DNA of 13,938 nucleotides from CAZDXJ01 sp964509475 (lineage in GTDB: Bacteria; Pseudomonadota; Gammaproteobacteria; Methylococcales; Methylomonadaceae), in assembly GCA_964509475.1 (NCBI GenBank), contig CAZDXJ010000058.1, positions 1 to 13,938 on the forward strand, read 5' to 3'. The notes under the pieces were generated by a model. The model was not told the DNA's origin. It did not search any database and saw nothing but the letters and a program-made list of their open reading frames with translations. Made by a program: the position numbers and the translations under genes. This document shows positions 8,375 to 13,938 of this stretch, piece by piece (within the stretch, counting starts at the first letter, position 1; each line of letters begins with the position of its first letter).

Positions 8375-8395
8375 GGGATTCTTTGGTTTCCATGA

Positions 8396-8830
8396 TTATT
8401 TCTTTTTCTTGATTTCAAAAGGCAAGTTGTTTTCTTTCCAGGATTGCATACCGCCCGTCAGATTGAATACTTTTTCCAATCCCAGTTTGGTCAGTGTTTT
8501 ACAGGCCGGTGTCGAACGTGTGCCGGTCTGGCAGACGACAATAACCGGGGTATTTTTATATTTCAGCAAATCCTTGTTGTTTTGATCGATTTTGCCTAAG
8601 GGAATATTAATGGCATTCTTGATGTGTCCCTTGGCGAACTCGTGTTCTTCGCTGACATCGATAATTACCGTTTCATCGTTGTTCATCTGGGTAACCGCAC
8701 CGATCGGAGTGAGTGCGGTAAATGTGTTCAGTGCGCTTTCAAGCAGGTCCTGGATGAGCAGGACGGTGACGGCACAGAGGGCGATAAAAAGCATCCAGTG
8801 GTTGGTGACAAATTCTATATAACGATCCAT
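8396..8830 (-). CDS. yibN: Membrane-anchored rhodanese-like sulfurtransferase (YibN type)
   Basis: The 144-residue protein has one N-terminal membrane segment (about residues 12-27), then a single rhodanese domain. Rhodaneses carry sulfane sulfur as a cysteine persulfide. Here the active-site loop is CQTGTRS with Cys100 intact, preceded by the VIIDVSEEHEFAKGHIKNAINIP block typical of the domain. The domain probably faces the cytoplasm, because the N-terminus before the membrane segment is short. Position next to secB and gpsA matches E. coli yibN, which has a less canonical active-site loop. The ATG is 36 nt downstream of the ArsR-family gene, with AAGG about 7 nt before it, so the pair is likely co-transcribed. 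Substrate and partner are unknown. Confidence 0.88.
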   Translation of the reverse strand: MDRYIEFVTNHWMLFIALCAVTVLLIQDLLESALNTFTALTPIGAVTQMNNDETVIIDVSEEHEFAKGHIKNAINIPLGKIDQNNKDLLKYKNTPVIVVCQTGTRSTPACKTLTKLGLEKVFNLTGGMQSWKENNLPFEIKKKK

Positions 8831-8866
8831 TGATAACCTTGATTTCTAAAATGGAAATGGATTATT

Positions 8867-9181
8867 TTAACAATCGCTGCAAAAAACATCGCGCATCATT
8901 TTTATGAGTTGCAGCATGCGTTCATCATCGATAAAGTAATAAACGCGATTGGCTTCTTTTTTATAGCCAAGTATTTCCTTTTCCCTCAAGATGGCCAGGT
9001 GTTGAGAAATATTGCTTTGGCTTGTGCCGACATGTTCCACGATATCCTGAACGCTGATGGAGTCCGTGCCAAGGACACATAAAATTTTCAGACGTAACGG
9101 ATGCGACATGGCTTTCAGGCAACGAGCGGCTTTGATTATATCGGCATCGTTATAAATGATATGCTTGTCATTGTTTTCCAT
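8867..9181 (-). CDS. ArsR/SmtB-family regulator, BigR/SqrR/YgaV-like
   Basis: The 104-residue protein is a winged helix-turn-helix of the ArsR family: KAMSHPLRLKILCVL, then the recognition region GTSQSNISQHLAILRE, the wing NRVYYFID and a final helix ending in CSDC. It lacks the ELCVCDL metal motif of ArsR/SmtB. Cys35 (in LKILC) and Cys101 (in DVFC) are 66 residues apart, as recalled for BigR (42/108) and SqrR (41/107), which sense persulfide by forming a di- or polysulfide link. E. coli YgaV has the same flanking sequences and also precedes a membrane rhodanese gene. Cys21 and Cys104 are additional. It is likely a repressor of its own operon, relieved by sulfane sulfur or oxidant. The family is certain; the ligand is inferred. 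Confidence 0.9.
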   Translation of the reverse strand: MENNDKHIIYNDADIIKAARCLKAMSHPLRLKILCVLGTDSISVQDIVEHVGTSQSNISQHLAILREKEILGYKKEANRVYYFIDDERMLQLIKMMRDVFCSDC

Positions 9182-9225
9182 ATGTATTACACAGCGGCGT
9201 CATTGTCTCAAAAGAAACACAGTGT

Positions 9226-9235
9226 CAAATATTTG
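9226..9235. promoter_or_regulatory. Palindrome, candidate operator of the ArsR-family regulator
   Basis: A perfect 10-bp palindrome, CAAATATTTG, lies in the 5' leader of the ArsR-family gene, about 45 bp before its start codon. Proteins of this family bind AT-rich palindromes that overlap or follow their own promoter. The assignment rests on position and symmetry only; other inverted repeats are present in the same gap. Confidence 0.3.
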
Positions 9236-9257
9236 TTCATAGCCGTGATGGACAGAT

Positions 9258-9284
9258 ATTATATAATGCTGGTTTGCTTGTGAA
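9258..9284 (-). promoter_or_regulatory. Candidate promoter of the ArsR-family/rhodanese operon
   Basis: On the minus strand a perfect TATAAT (9258-9263) is preceded, 15 bp upstream, by TTCACA (9279-9284). The spacer is shorter than ideal, but the -10 is consensus. The -10 lies within a 10-bp palindrome (9258-9267), so it also reads TATAAT on the plus strand toward gpmI, without a good -35 there. A second minus-strand option is TTGACA at 9223-9228, with only a poor -10. Confidence 0.35.
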
Positions 9285-9323
9285 TTAGAGTTTAATTGTT
9301 AAAATTCAAAAAGTTTCTAATTC
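9282..9323. promoter_or_regulatory. Inverted repeat in divergent regulator-gpmI region
   Basis: GAATTAGA (9282-9289) and TCTAATTC (9316-9323) are perfect inverted copies separated by 26 bp of very AT-rich DNA. They lie upstream of both the ArsR-family gene and gpmI. The half-site spacing is wide for one ArsR dimer, so this could serve another regulator or be chance in AT-rich sequence. Confidence 0.25.
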
Positions 9324-9368
9324 TAATTAAATATTAACTTTTATTCAATATCTTTGTAAGGAGTCAGT

Positions 9369-9461
9369 GTGTATAAAGTGAACGGGTCGGCTGCAAAGCG
9401 GGCTTTTTATGGTTTTCAGTTTTCGCAGTCAAACAGGGGGCGCCATGGTAAATCGACCTAA
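9369..9461 (+). CDS. Possible 30-codon upstream ORF overlapping gpmI start
   Basis: A strong Shine-Dalgarno, TAAGGAG (9357-9363), is followed after 5 nt by GTG at 9369. That frame runs 30 codons to TAA at 9459-9461 and overlaps the first 17 bases of gpmI in another frame. The peptide would be basic (VYKVNGSAAKRAF onward) and resembles nothing I recognise. It could be a leader peptide or translational coupler for gpmI, or the Shine-Dalgarno match may be incidental. Confidence 0.25.
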   Translation: MYKVNGSAAKRAFYGFQFSQSNRGRHGKST

Positions 9462-10989
9462 ACCATTGGTATTGTTAATTCTGGATGGGTTTGGATGGAC
9501 AGAAAACAAACGCTATAACGCCATTGCCATGGCGGATACGCCAAACTGGGATAAGTTACAACAAGAATGTCCGATGACCTTTCTGGACTGTTCCGGGCGG
9601 GTTGTCGGCCTGCCTGATCAGCAAATGGGAAATTCAGAAGTTGGACATTTGCATATCGGTTCCGGACGTTTTTTGCCGCAAGAGCTTTCGCGGGTAAATA
9701 TCGCGATAGAAGATGGTGAATTTTTTACCAATGAGGCGCTGCGTCAGGCGGTTGATCAGGCCAAGCGAAAAGATGCGGCTTTACATATTTTCGGGTTGTT
9801 GTCCCCGGGTGGTGTACACAGCCATGTCACTCATATCGTCGCGATGATAAAATTGGCGCTGCAACGGGGGCTGCAAAAGGTTTATCTGCATGCGTTTCTG
9901 GACGGGCGTGATGTTCCCCCGCAAAGTGCGGCCGAGTCGATTCAGGCAGTGGAGGATGTTTTTGCTGAATTGGGTGGGGGCCGGATTGCGTCGATTATTG
10001 GCCGGTTTTATGCGATGGATCGGGATAATCGATGGGAACGCGTTGAAAAAGCCTATCACTTGATTGTTGATGGCCAGGCTGAATATACCGCAACAACAGC
10101 TTTGCAAGGGCTGGAGCAGGCTTATCAGCGTGATGAAACCGATGAGTTTGTGGCGCCGACAGCAATATTGGATACGGAGGGACAGACGGTTCAATTACAG
10201 GCTGATGATTCGGTTGTATTTATGAATTATCGGGCCGACAGGGCGCGTGAAATCAGCCGAGCGATAACCGATCCGGATTTTACCGAATTTAACCGTAACA
10301 AACCGGCGCATACTGGTTTATATGTCACATTGACCCAATATCATCAGGATTTTACTTATCCGGTTGCGTTCAAGCCCTTTGAAATAAAGAATGGCCTGGG
10401 TGAGGTTTTAAGTCGTCACGGCTTGAAACAATTACGTCTTTCCGAAACGGAAAAATATGCCCATGTCACTTTTTTTATGAACGGCGGGATTGATCAAGCG
10501 TTTCCTGGCGAGGAACGTATTTTGATCCCTTCGCCAAAAGTAAAAACCTATGATTTGCAACCGGAAATGAGTGCGCCCGAAGTGACGGATAATTTGGTTA
10601 GTGCAATTACCGGTGGCCAATATGATGTCATCATCTGTAATTATGCCAATTGCGACATGGTTGGCCATACCGGTAATCTGGAGGCGGCGGTAAAGGCGGT
10701 GCAAGTTATTGATCATTCGATAGGCCGGGTAACAGAGGCGCTTGCTCAGGTTAATGGACAAATGTTGATGACGGCTGATCATGGCAATATCGAAAAAATG
10801 GTTGATGAAACAACCGGTCAGCCGCATACCGCGCATACCAGTAATCTGGTCCCGCTGATTTATTTTGGTGGTCATCAGGGCCTGAAGGATGGCGGCAGCC
10901 TTTCTGATCTGGCGCCGACAATGCTGGATATATTGGATATGGACATACCGCGTGAAATGACGGGACATTCCTTGTTGCAATTACTTTAA
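9445..10989 (+). CDS. gpmI: 2,3-bisphosphoglycerate-independent phosphoglycerate mutase
   Basis: GpmI interconverts 3- and 2-phosphoglycerate in glycolysis and gluconeogenesis, using two Mn(II) ions and a phosphoserine intermediate. With this start the protein is 514 residues, the length of E. coli GpmI. The alkaline-phosphatase-fold metal site begins at LILDGFGW. The phosphorylated serine is Ser64 in GNSEVGH. DGRDVPP, MNYRADRARE, NYANCDMVGHTG and TADHGN with HTAHT supply substrate and metal ligands. I prefer ATG 9445 to the in-frame ATG 9409: it gives the family N-terminus and has AGGGGG (9435-9440) before it. The gene heads a + strand operon with envC and ctpA, as is common in gammaproteobacteria, and is divergent from the ArsR-family gene. 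Confidence 0.97.
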   Translation: MVNRPKPLVLLILDGFGWTENKRYNAIAMADTPNWDKLQQECPMTFLDCSGRVVGLPDQQMGNSEVGHLHIGSGRFLPQELSRVNIAIEDGEFFTNEALRQAVDQAKRKDAALHIFGLLSPGGVHSHVTHIVAMIKLALQRGLQKVYLHAFLDGRDVPPQSAAESIQAVEDVFAELGGGRIASIIGRFYAMDRDNRWERVEKAYHLIVDGQAEYTATTALQGLEQAYQRDETDEFVAPTAILDTEGQTVQLQADDSVVFMNYRADRAREISRAITDPDFTEFNRNKPAHTGLYVTLTQYHQDFTYPVAFKPFEIKNGLGEVLSRHGLKQLRLSETEKYAHVTFFMNGGIDQAFPGEERILIPSPKVKTYDLQPEMSAPEVTDNLVSAITGGQYDVIICNYANCDMVGHTGNLEAAVKAVQVIDHSIGRVTEALAQVNGQMLMTADHGNIEKMVDETTGQPHTAHTSNLVPLIYFGGHQGLKDGGSLSDLAPTMLDILDMDIPREMTGHSLLQLL

Positions 10990-10991
10990 GC

Positions 10992-12143
10992 ATGCGTAAG
11001 TTATTGTTATTGATTGTCAGCTTATCTATTGACAATCAAATAGCGATAGCGGATGTTGCCGACAAAAGCCGTGAATTGGCTGGTATTCAGGTCAGGATAA
11101 AACGTCTGGTCAGCAATATCGGACAATTGCGCAAGAAAAAAAAGTCGTTACAGGAGCAGTTGACTGATATTGAAAAGCAATATGGCCAGACTGCTCTGGC
11201 GCTGAAACAATTAAAAAAACAATTCGCGGCGACACAACGGCAATTGCAACAGATTCGTAAAGACATAAAACAGCAGCAAAAAAGCATAGAGCGGCAAGTA
11301 TCCGGTCTGGAAGATCAGATGCGGGCGGCTTATGCGATGGGACGGCGTGAAAAGTTGAAGTTGTTGCTTAATCAGCAAGATCCGTCACTTTCCAGCCGGA
11401 TAATGGTATATTATAGCTATTTCAATACGGCAAGGCTGGACAAGCTTGACGAACTTAAACGAAGTGTACACAGGCTGAATGAACTTGAGCTGCAAAATAT
11501 AGCCGAATCGGAACATTTAAAAATGTTGCAGGCTAAAAAACGTCTGGAATATGAGACATTGCGGGCAAGCAAACAAAAAAGGGAGGCTTTGCTGGTCAAG
11601 TTAAACAGGCAATTTGCCGAAAAGGAAAAAAAACTGTACCGGTTTCGGGAAGATGAAAAGGCGTTGCGCCAATTACTGGTCTCTTTGCGTGCAGAAACGG
11701 AAACCGGGCCGTCAGCAACGCAGCAGCTTAAGTCTTTTGCCGGTCTTCAAGGTCAGCTGCCGTGGCCGGTAAAGGGGCGATTACTGAAAAAGTTTGGCAG
11801 TAAACGGGCCGAAAGCCGCTGGGATGGGGTATTGATCAATGCCGAGGAAGGGGCTGAAATCCATGCGGTTATGGCGGGAAAGGTTATTTTTGCTGATTGG
11901 CTTCGGGGTTATGGTTTGTTGATTATTATTGATCATGGCGAACATTACATGACGTTGTATGCCTTTAACCAAAGTTTGTATAAACAGGTTGGCGATTGGG
12001 TGCAAGCGGGTGATGTGATTGCTGCTGTGGGTAACAGTGGCGGAAGAGCGCGAACCGGATTATATTTCGGAATACGTAAAAAGGGGAAGCCGATAGATCC
12101 GGTACACTGGTGTCGAAAATTACATAAAGGCATTACCGGATAA
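10992..12143 (+). CDS. envC: EnvC-like murein hydrolase activator
   Basis: EnvC is a periplasmic protein recruited to the septum by FtsEX that activates amidases AmiA and AmiB during daughter-cell separation. The 383-residue product (E. coli 419) has a signal peptide (MRKLLLLIVSLSI, with likely cleavage after AIA at residue 20), a long coiled coil rich in Lys, Gln and Leu (about 25-235), and a C-terminal LytM/M23 domain (about 260-380). The domain lacks the metal-binding His and Asp of active M23 peptidases: it reads RWDGVLI, LYAFNQSL and LYFGIR where active enzymes have zinc ligands, as in EnvC itself. It is therefore an activator, not an enzyme. The ATG comes 2 nt after the gpmI stop with no Shine-Dalgarno, implying translational coupling. 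Confidence 0.93.
   Translation: MRKLLLLIVSLSIDNQIAIADVADKSRELAGIQVRIKRLVSNIGQLRKKKKSLQEQLTDIEKQYGQTALALKQLKKQFAATQRQLQQIRKDIKQQQKSIERQVSGLEDQMRAAYAMGRREKLKLLLNQQDPSLSSRIMVYYSYFNTARLDKLDELKRSVHRLNELELQNIAESEHLKMLQAKKRLEYETLRASKQKREALLVKLNRQFAEKEKKLYRFREDEKALRQLLVSLRAETETGPSATQQLKSFAGLQGQLPWPVKGRLLKKFGSKRAESRWDGVLINAEEGAEIHAVMAGKVIFADWLRGYGLLIIIDHGEHYMTLYAFNQSLYKQVGDWVQAGDVIAAVGNSGGRARTGLYFGIRKKGKPIDPVHWCRKLHKGITG
11010..11039 (+). other. 10-bp perfect stem-loop at codons 7-16 of envC
   Basis: TTGATTGTCA (11010-11019) and TGACAATCAA (11030-11039) are perfect inverted copies with a 10-nt loop, lying inside the signal-peptide codons of envC and 18 nt past its start codon. In mRNA this would fold right after the initiation region of a gene that lacks its own Shine-Dalgarno. 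There is no T-run after it, so it is not an intrinsic terminator. Confidence 0.5.
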
Positions 12144-12179
12144 AATCGGGTGGGAATCAGGTTTATTGGAGTTTGAAGA

Positions 12180-13514
12180 ATGGTTAAACAAAAAAATGGT
12201 GTGATCTTGTCTTTTGGTGTCATTATTGGCGTACTGGTCAGTATCGGTGGCAGTGTCATCGCGGATCGGGAAAATGCGTCCCCGGCACAACAAAAACAAG
12301 AACTTCCCTATGAGGATTTACGTACATTTACCGAAATTTTCGGTCGCATAAAAAAAGATTATGTCGAGCCGGTGAGTGACAAGAAGTTGTTGCAGGATGC
12401 GATTCGTGGCATGTTAACCGGGCTTGATCCGCATTCGGCCTATCTTGACGCAGAACAATACAAAAGTCTCAAAGAGGGCACAACCGGCCAATTTGGCGGG
12501 CTTGGTATTGAAGTCACGATGGAAGATGGTTTTGTAAAAGTGGTTTCTCCGATAGACGATACCCCGGCCCAGCGGGCAGGGATACAAGCCGGTGATTTGA
12601 TTATTCGTCTGGATGAAAAGCCGGTAAAAGGTATGACTTTGATGGATGCCGTGAAAATTATGCGCGGTACGCCGGGAAGTTCAATTACCCTGACCGTGGT
12701 CAGAGAAGGTGAAGAAGCACCACTGAAAATTACAATCACCCGGGATATCATTAAAGTAAAAAGCGTAAAAAGCAAATGGCTGGAAAAAGGCTATGGTTAT
12801 TTGCGTATCAGCAGTTTTCAGTCGAGAACGGGACAAGCTTTGAGAGAAGCGGTTGATGATCTGGTTGCAGAAAATGGGGAAGCGTTGAAGGGATTGGTGC
12901 TTGATTTACGCAATAATCCCGGTGGCGTGCTGAATGCTGCGGTTGCGGTAAGCGATGCCTTTCTGGAACAAGGCTTGATCGTTTATACCGAAGGGCGCTT
13001 GAAAAATTCCGAGATGCGTTTTAATGCGGCGCCGGACGATGTGTTGCAGGGTGCACCTGTGGTGGTGCTGATCAACGCGGGTTCCGCCTCGGCCTCTGAA
13101 ATCGTGGCGGGAGCTTTGCAAGACCACAAAAGGGCGGTCATTATGGGCGAGAAATCGTTTGGCAAGGGATCGGTACAAACGATCCTGCCAACCAGCAATG
13201 GCGGCGCCGTCAAATTAACGACGGCGCGTTATTATACGCCATCAGGCCGATCCATTCAGGCGGAAGGGATTGAACCGGATGTTACCTTGGCCAGAGTGCG
13301 GCTGGAGTCATTAGAGCCGGATAAATTTCAACCAGTCAAAGAGGCTGATTTAAGCCGCCACCTGGAAAACGGTAACGCTAAAAAGGATAACAGGAAAAAG
13401 ATTAATAAAACAAAACCCCTGGAGAACGATAGCATTAAAGATTACCCCTTGCATGAAGCGTTAAATCTGCTAAAAGGAATAAGTATCTTACGTTCCGGGA
13501 AAACCTTGCATTGA
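12180..13514 (+). CDS. ctpA: Carboxy-terminal processing protease (S41, PDZ)
   Basis: This is a secreted or membrane-tethered serine protease of the CtpA/Prc type, which trims or degrades cell-envelope proteins. The 444-residue product has an N-terminal hydrophobic segment (about 7-28, possibly cleaved after SVIA), a substrate-gating PDZ domain (about 90-175, GGLGIEV to TLTVVREG), and the S41 catalytic core. The catalytic dyad is Ser304 in GSASASEI and Lys329 in FGKGSVQ, 25 residues apart as in the family. The C-terminal tail (about 398-420) is Lys- and Asn-rich and low in complexity. It lies 36 nt after envC with GGAG before the ATG, so it belongs to the gpmI-envC operon. Many such proteases need an adaptor, and none is visible here. 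E. coli has yibQ at this position. Confidence 0.95.
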   Translation: MVKQKNGVILSFGVIIGVLVSIGGSVIADRENASPAQQKQELPYEDLRTFTEIFGRIKKDYVEPVSDKKLLQDAIRGMLTGLDPHSAYLDAEQYKSLKEGTTGQFGGLGIEVTMEDGFVKVVSPIDDTPAQRAGIQAGDLIIRLDEKPVKGMTLMDAVKIMRGTPGSSITLTVVREGEEAPLKITITRDIIKVKSVKSKWLEKGYGYLRISSFQSRTGQALREAVDDLVAENGEALKGLVLDLRNNPGGVLNAAVAVSDAFLEQGLIVYTEGRLKNSEMRFNAAPDDVLQGAPVVVLINAGSASASEIVAGALQDHKRAVIMGEKSFGKGSVQTILPTSNGGAVKLTTARYYTPSGRSIQAEGIEPDVTLARVRLESLEPDKFQPVKEADLSRHLENGNAKKDNRKKINKTKPLENDSIKDYPLHEALNLLKGISILRSGKTLH

Positions 13515-13528
13515 GGCTGAAGTTTTAG

Positions 13529-13633
13529 CTAGTACAGCACCATTTTTGTACTGACGGGAATGTTCTATTTTCTTTATATTTCATTTGGCTATGAGTTATC
13601 TGGTTCAACAATGAAAAATGGATGCTGTACTAG
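13529..13633. mobile_element. MITE-like element, 105 bp, TA/CTAG flanked
   Basis: The left end at 13529-13547 and the right end at 13614-13633 are inverted copies over about 19 bp, differing by a single inserted base. Both ends carry CTAGTACAGCA outermost. Each end begins with CTAG, so the element can be read as a 99-bp core flanked by duplicated TA (13530-13531 and 13631-13632) or CTAG. TA duplication is typical of IS630/Tc1-type transposition. No reading frame lies inside, so it would be non-autonomous. It starts 14 bp after the ctpA stop. The parent element is not recognised. Confidence 0.65.
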
Positions 13634-13700
13634 ATCGGATAGTGATTCTGATGGGCCTTGTTTTTCTAGGGTGCCCTCTGGATTCAAGTCCAATAAAGCG

Positions 13701-13722
13701 ATACCGCACCTCGTGTCGGTAT
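13701..13722 (+). terminator. Hairpin, weak terminator candidate downstream of ctpA
   Basis: ATACCG-CAC (13701-13709) pairs with GTG-(T)-CGGTAT (13713-13722) around a 3-nt loop with one bulged base, and is followed by TTT then G. The T-run is short, so it is at best a weak intrinsic terminator for the gpmI-envC-ctpA transcript. It lies almost 190 bp beyond ctpA because of the MITE-like element in between. Confidence 0.3.
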
Positions 13723-13734
13723 TTTGACCGGTTA

Positions 13735-13758
13735 ATTCCGCCCCGTTCATGGCGGAAT
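13735..13758. repeat. Palindromic repeat unit ATTCCGCC...GGCGGAAT
   Basis: A perfect 8-bp stem (13735-13742 with 13751-13758) has an 8-nt loop and is followed by GACGGG. Sequences of the form ATTCCGCC/GGCGGAATGACG are a common style of dispersed intergenic palindrome in gammaproteobacteria. Only one unit is visible, so repetition in this genome is inferred. Confidence 0.45.
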
Positions 13759-13870
13759 GACGGGTTAAAAATGTCATTGCGATAGCCGGGTAATTCTATA
13801 CTCCGCGTGCTCACGGATGCGGAAAATGAACCGGCCATCGGAGCCACTACCATTAAATGATTTGGGTGCC

Positions 13871-13907
13871 GGTGCGGCTTGTTGTACTATGCGGATAAAT
13901 CCGCACC
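13871..13907. repeat. REP-like palindrome with two alternative pairings
   Basis: TGCGGAT (13890-13896) and ATCCGCA (13899-13905) form a perfect 7-bp stem. Alternatively GGTGCGG (13871-13877) pairs perfectly with CCGCACC (13901-13907). The two folds exclude one another. The TGCGGAT-AA-ATCCGCACCTAC style resembles REP elements found in many copies in gammaproteobacterial genomes. Its frequency in this genome cannot be judged from one window. Confidence 0.5.
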
Positions 13908-13938
13908 TACATCCATAAATCCATTCAACAAAAGGGCT

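Larger units (their letters stand above)
13634..13938. other. Non-coding tail with clustered hairpins, no gene
   Basis: No supported gene lies in these 305 bp. The short minus-strand frames here have no recognisable motif and no clear Shine-Dalgarno, and they run across the inverted repeats, so I do not call them. Besides the three hairpins listed separately, CTCCG (13801-13805) can pair with CGGAG (13839-13843), and CCGC (13803-13806) with GCGG (13819-13822). The stretch looks like accumulated intergenic palindromes rather than a decayed gene. Confidence 0.6.

Noticed and set aside
8259..8395. A hidden grxC gene between the rhodanese gene and secB
   Set aside because: The gap is 137 bp, too short for a glutaredoxin of about 80 residues, and no CPYC-like motif is visible.
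9409..9444. Longer gpmI from ATG 9409
   Set aside because: The added 12 residues are not part of GpmI, and ATG 9445 has AGGGGG before it and gives the usual length.
13670..13700. tRNA T-arm-like sequence (TGGATTCAAGTCCA)
   Set aside because: Stem length and loop do not fit a T-arm, and no acceptor, D-arm or anticodon arm surrounds it.
13589..13853. Short minus-strand reading frames after ctpA
   Set aside because: They cross the MITE-like end and palindromes, have no recognisable domain, and show no convincing ribosome-binding site.

Overview
This window looks like ordinary chromosome from a gammaproteobacterium. Nearly every protein resembles its Escherichia coli counterpart in length and motifs, and the gene order matches the E. 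coli trmL (yibK) to envC neighbourhood. The intermediate GC content and the combination of genes would suit a free-living aquatic group such as the Methylococcales, but that placement is inference only. No phage, plasmid, CRISPR array, rRNA or tRNA is visible.

Layout. Positions 1-574 contain no gene. They hold two copies, the first cut by the window edge, of a roughly 184-bp intergenic repeat that can fold into one long branched hairpin. The second copy ends 34 nt before secA. Next, on the + strand, come secA (preprotein translocase ATPase), glgP (glycogen phosphorylase) and trmL (tRNA wobble 2'-O-methyltransferase). On the - strand lie tusB/dsrH (sulfur relay), gpsA (glycerol-3-phosphate dehydrogenase), secB (export chaperone), a membrane-anchored rhodanese of YibN type, and an ArsR-family regulator. 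A divergent intergenic region (9182-9444) separates these from the + strand genes gpmI (phosphoglycerate mutase), envC (amidase activator) and ctpA (S41 processing protease). The last 424 bp have no gene but carry a 105-bp MITE-like element with near-perfect terminal inverted repeats, followed by a cluster of hairpins including a REP-like one.

How the genes relate. In E. coli the order is trmL, then cysE-gpsA-secB-grxC-yibN on the opposite strand, then gpmM-envC. Here the same frame is kept, but tusB occupies the cysE position, grxC is missing between secB and the rhodanese, and an ArsR-family gene has been added at the promoter-proximal end of the rhodanese gene. That regulator has cysteines at 35 and 101. 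Their 66-residue spacing, and the local sequence around each, match the persulfide sensors BigR, SqrR and YgaV. Together with the adjoining rhodanese this suggests a small sulfane-sulfur-responsive operon analogous to ygaVP, which I consider the most interesting protein-level reading. The most interesting nucleic-acid observation is the structured repeat family upstream of secA. The secA and secB products both serve Sec export but are encoded on opposite strands and are not co-transcribed.
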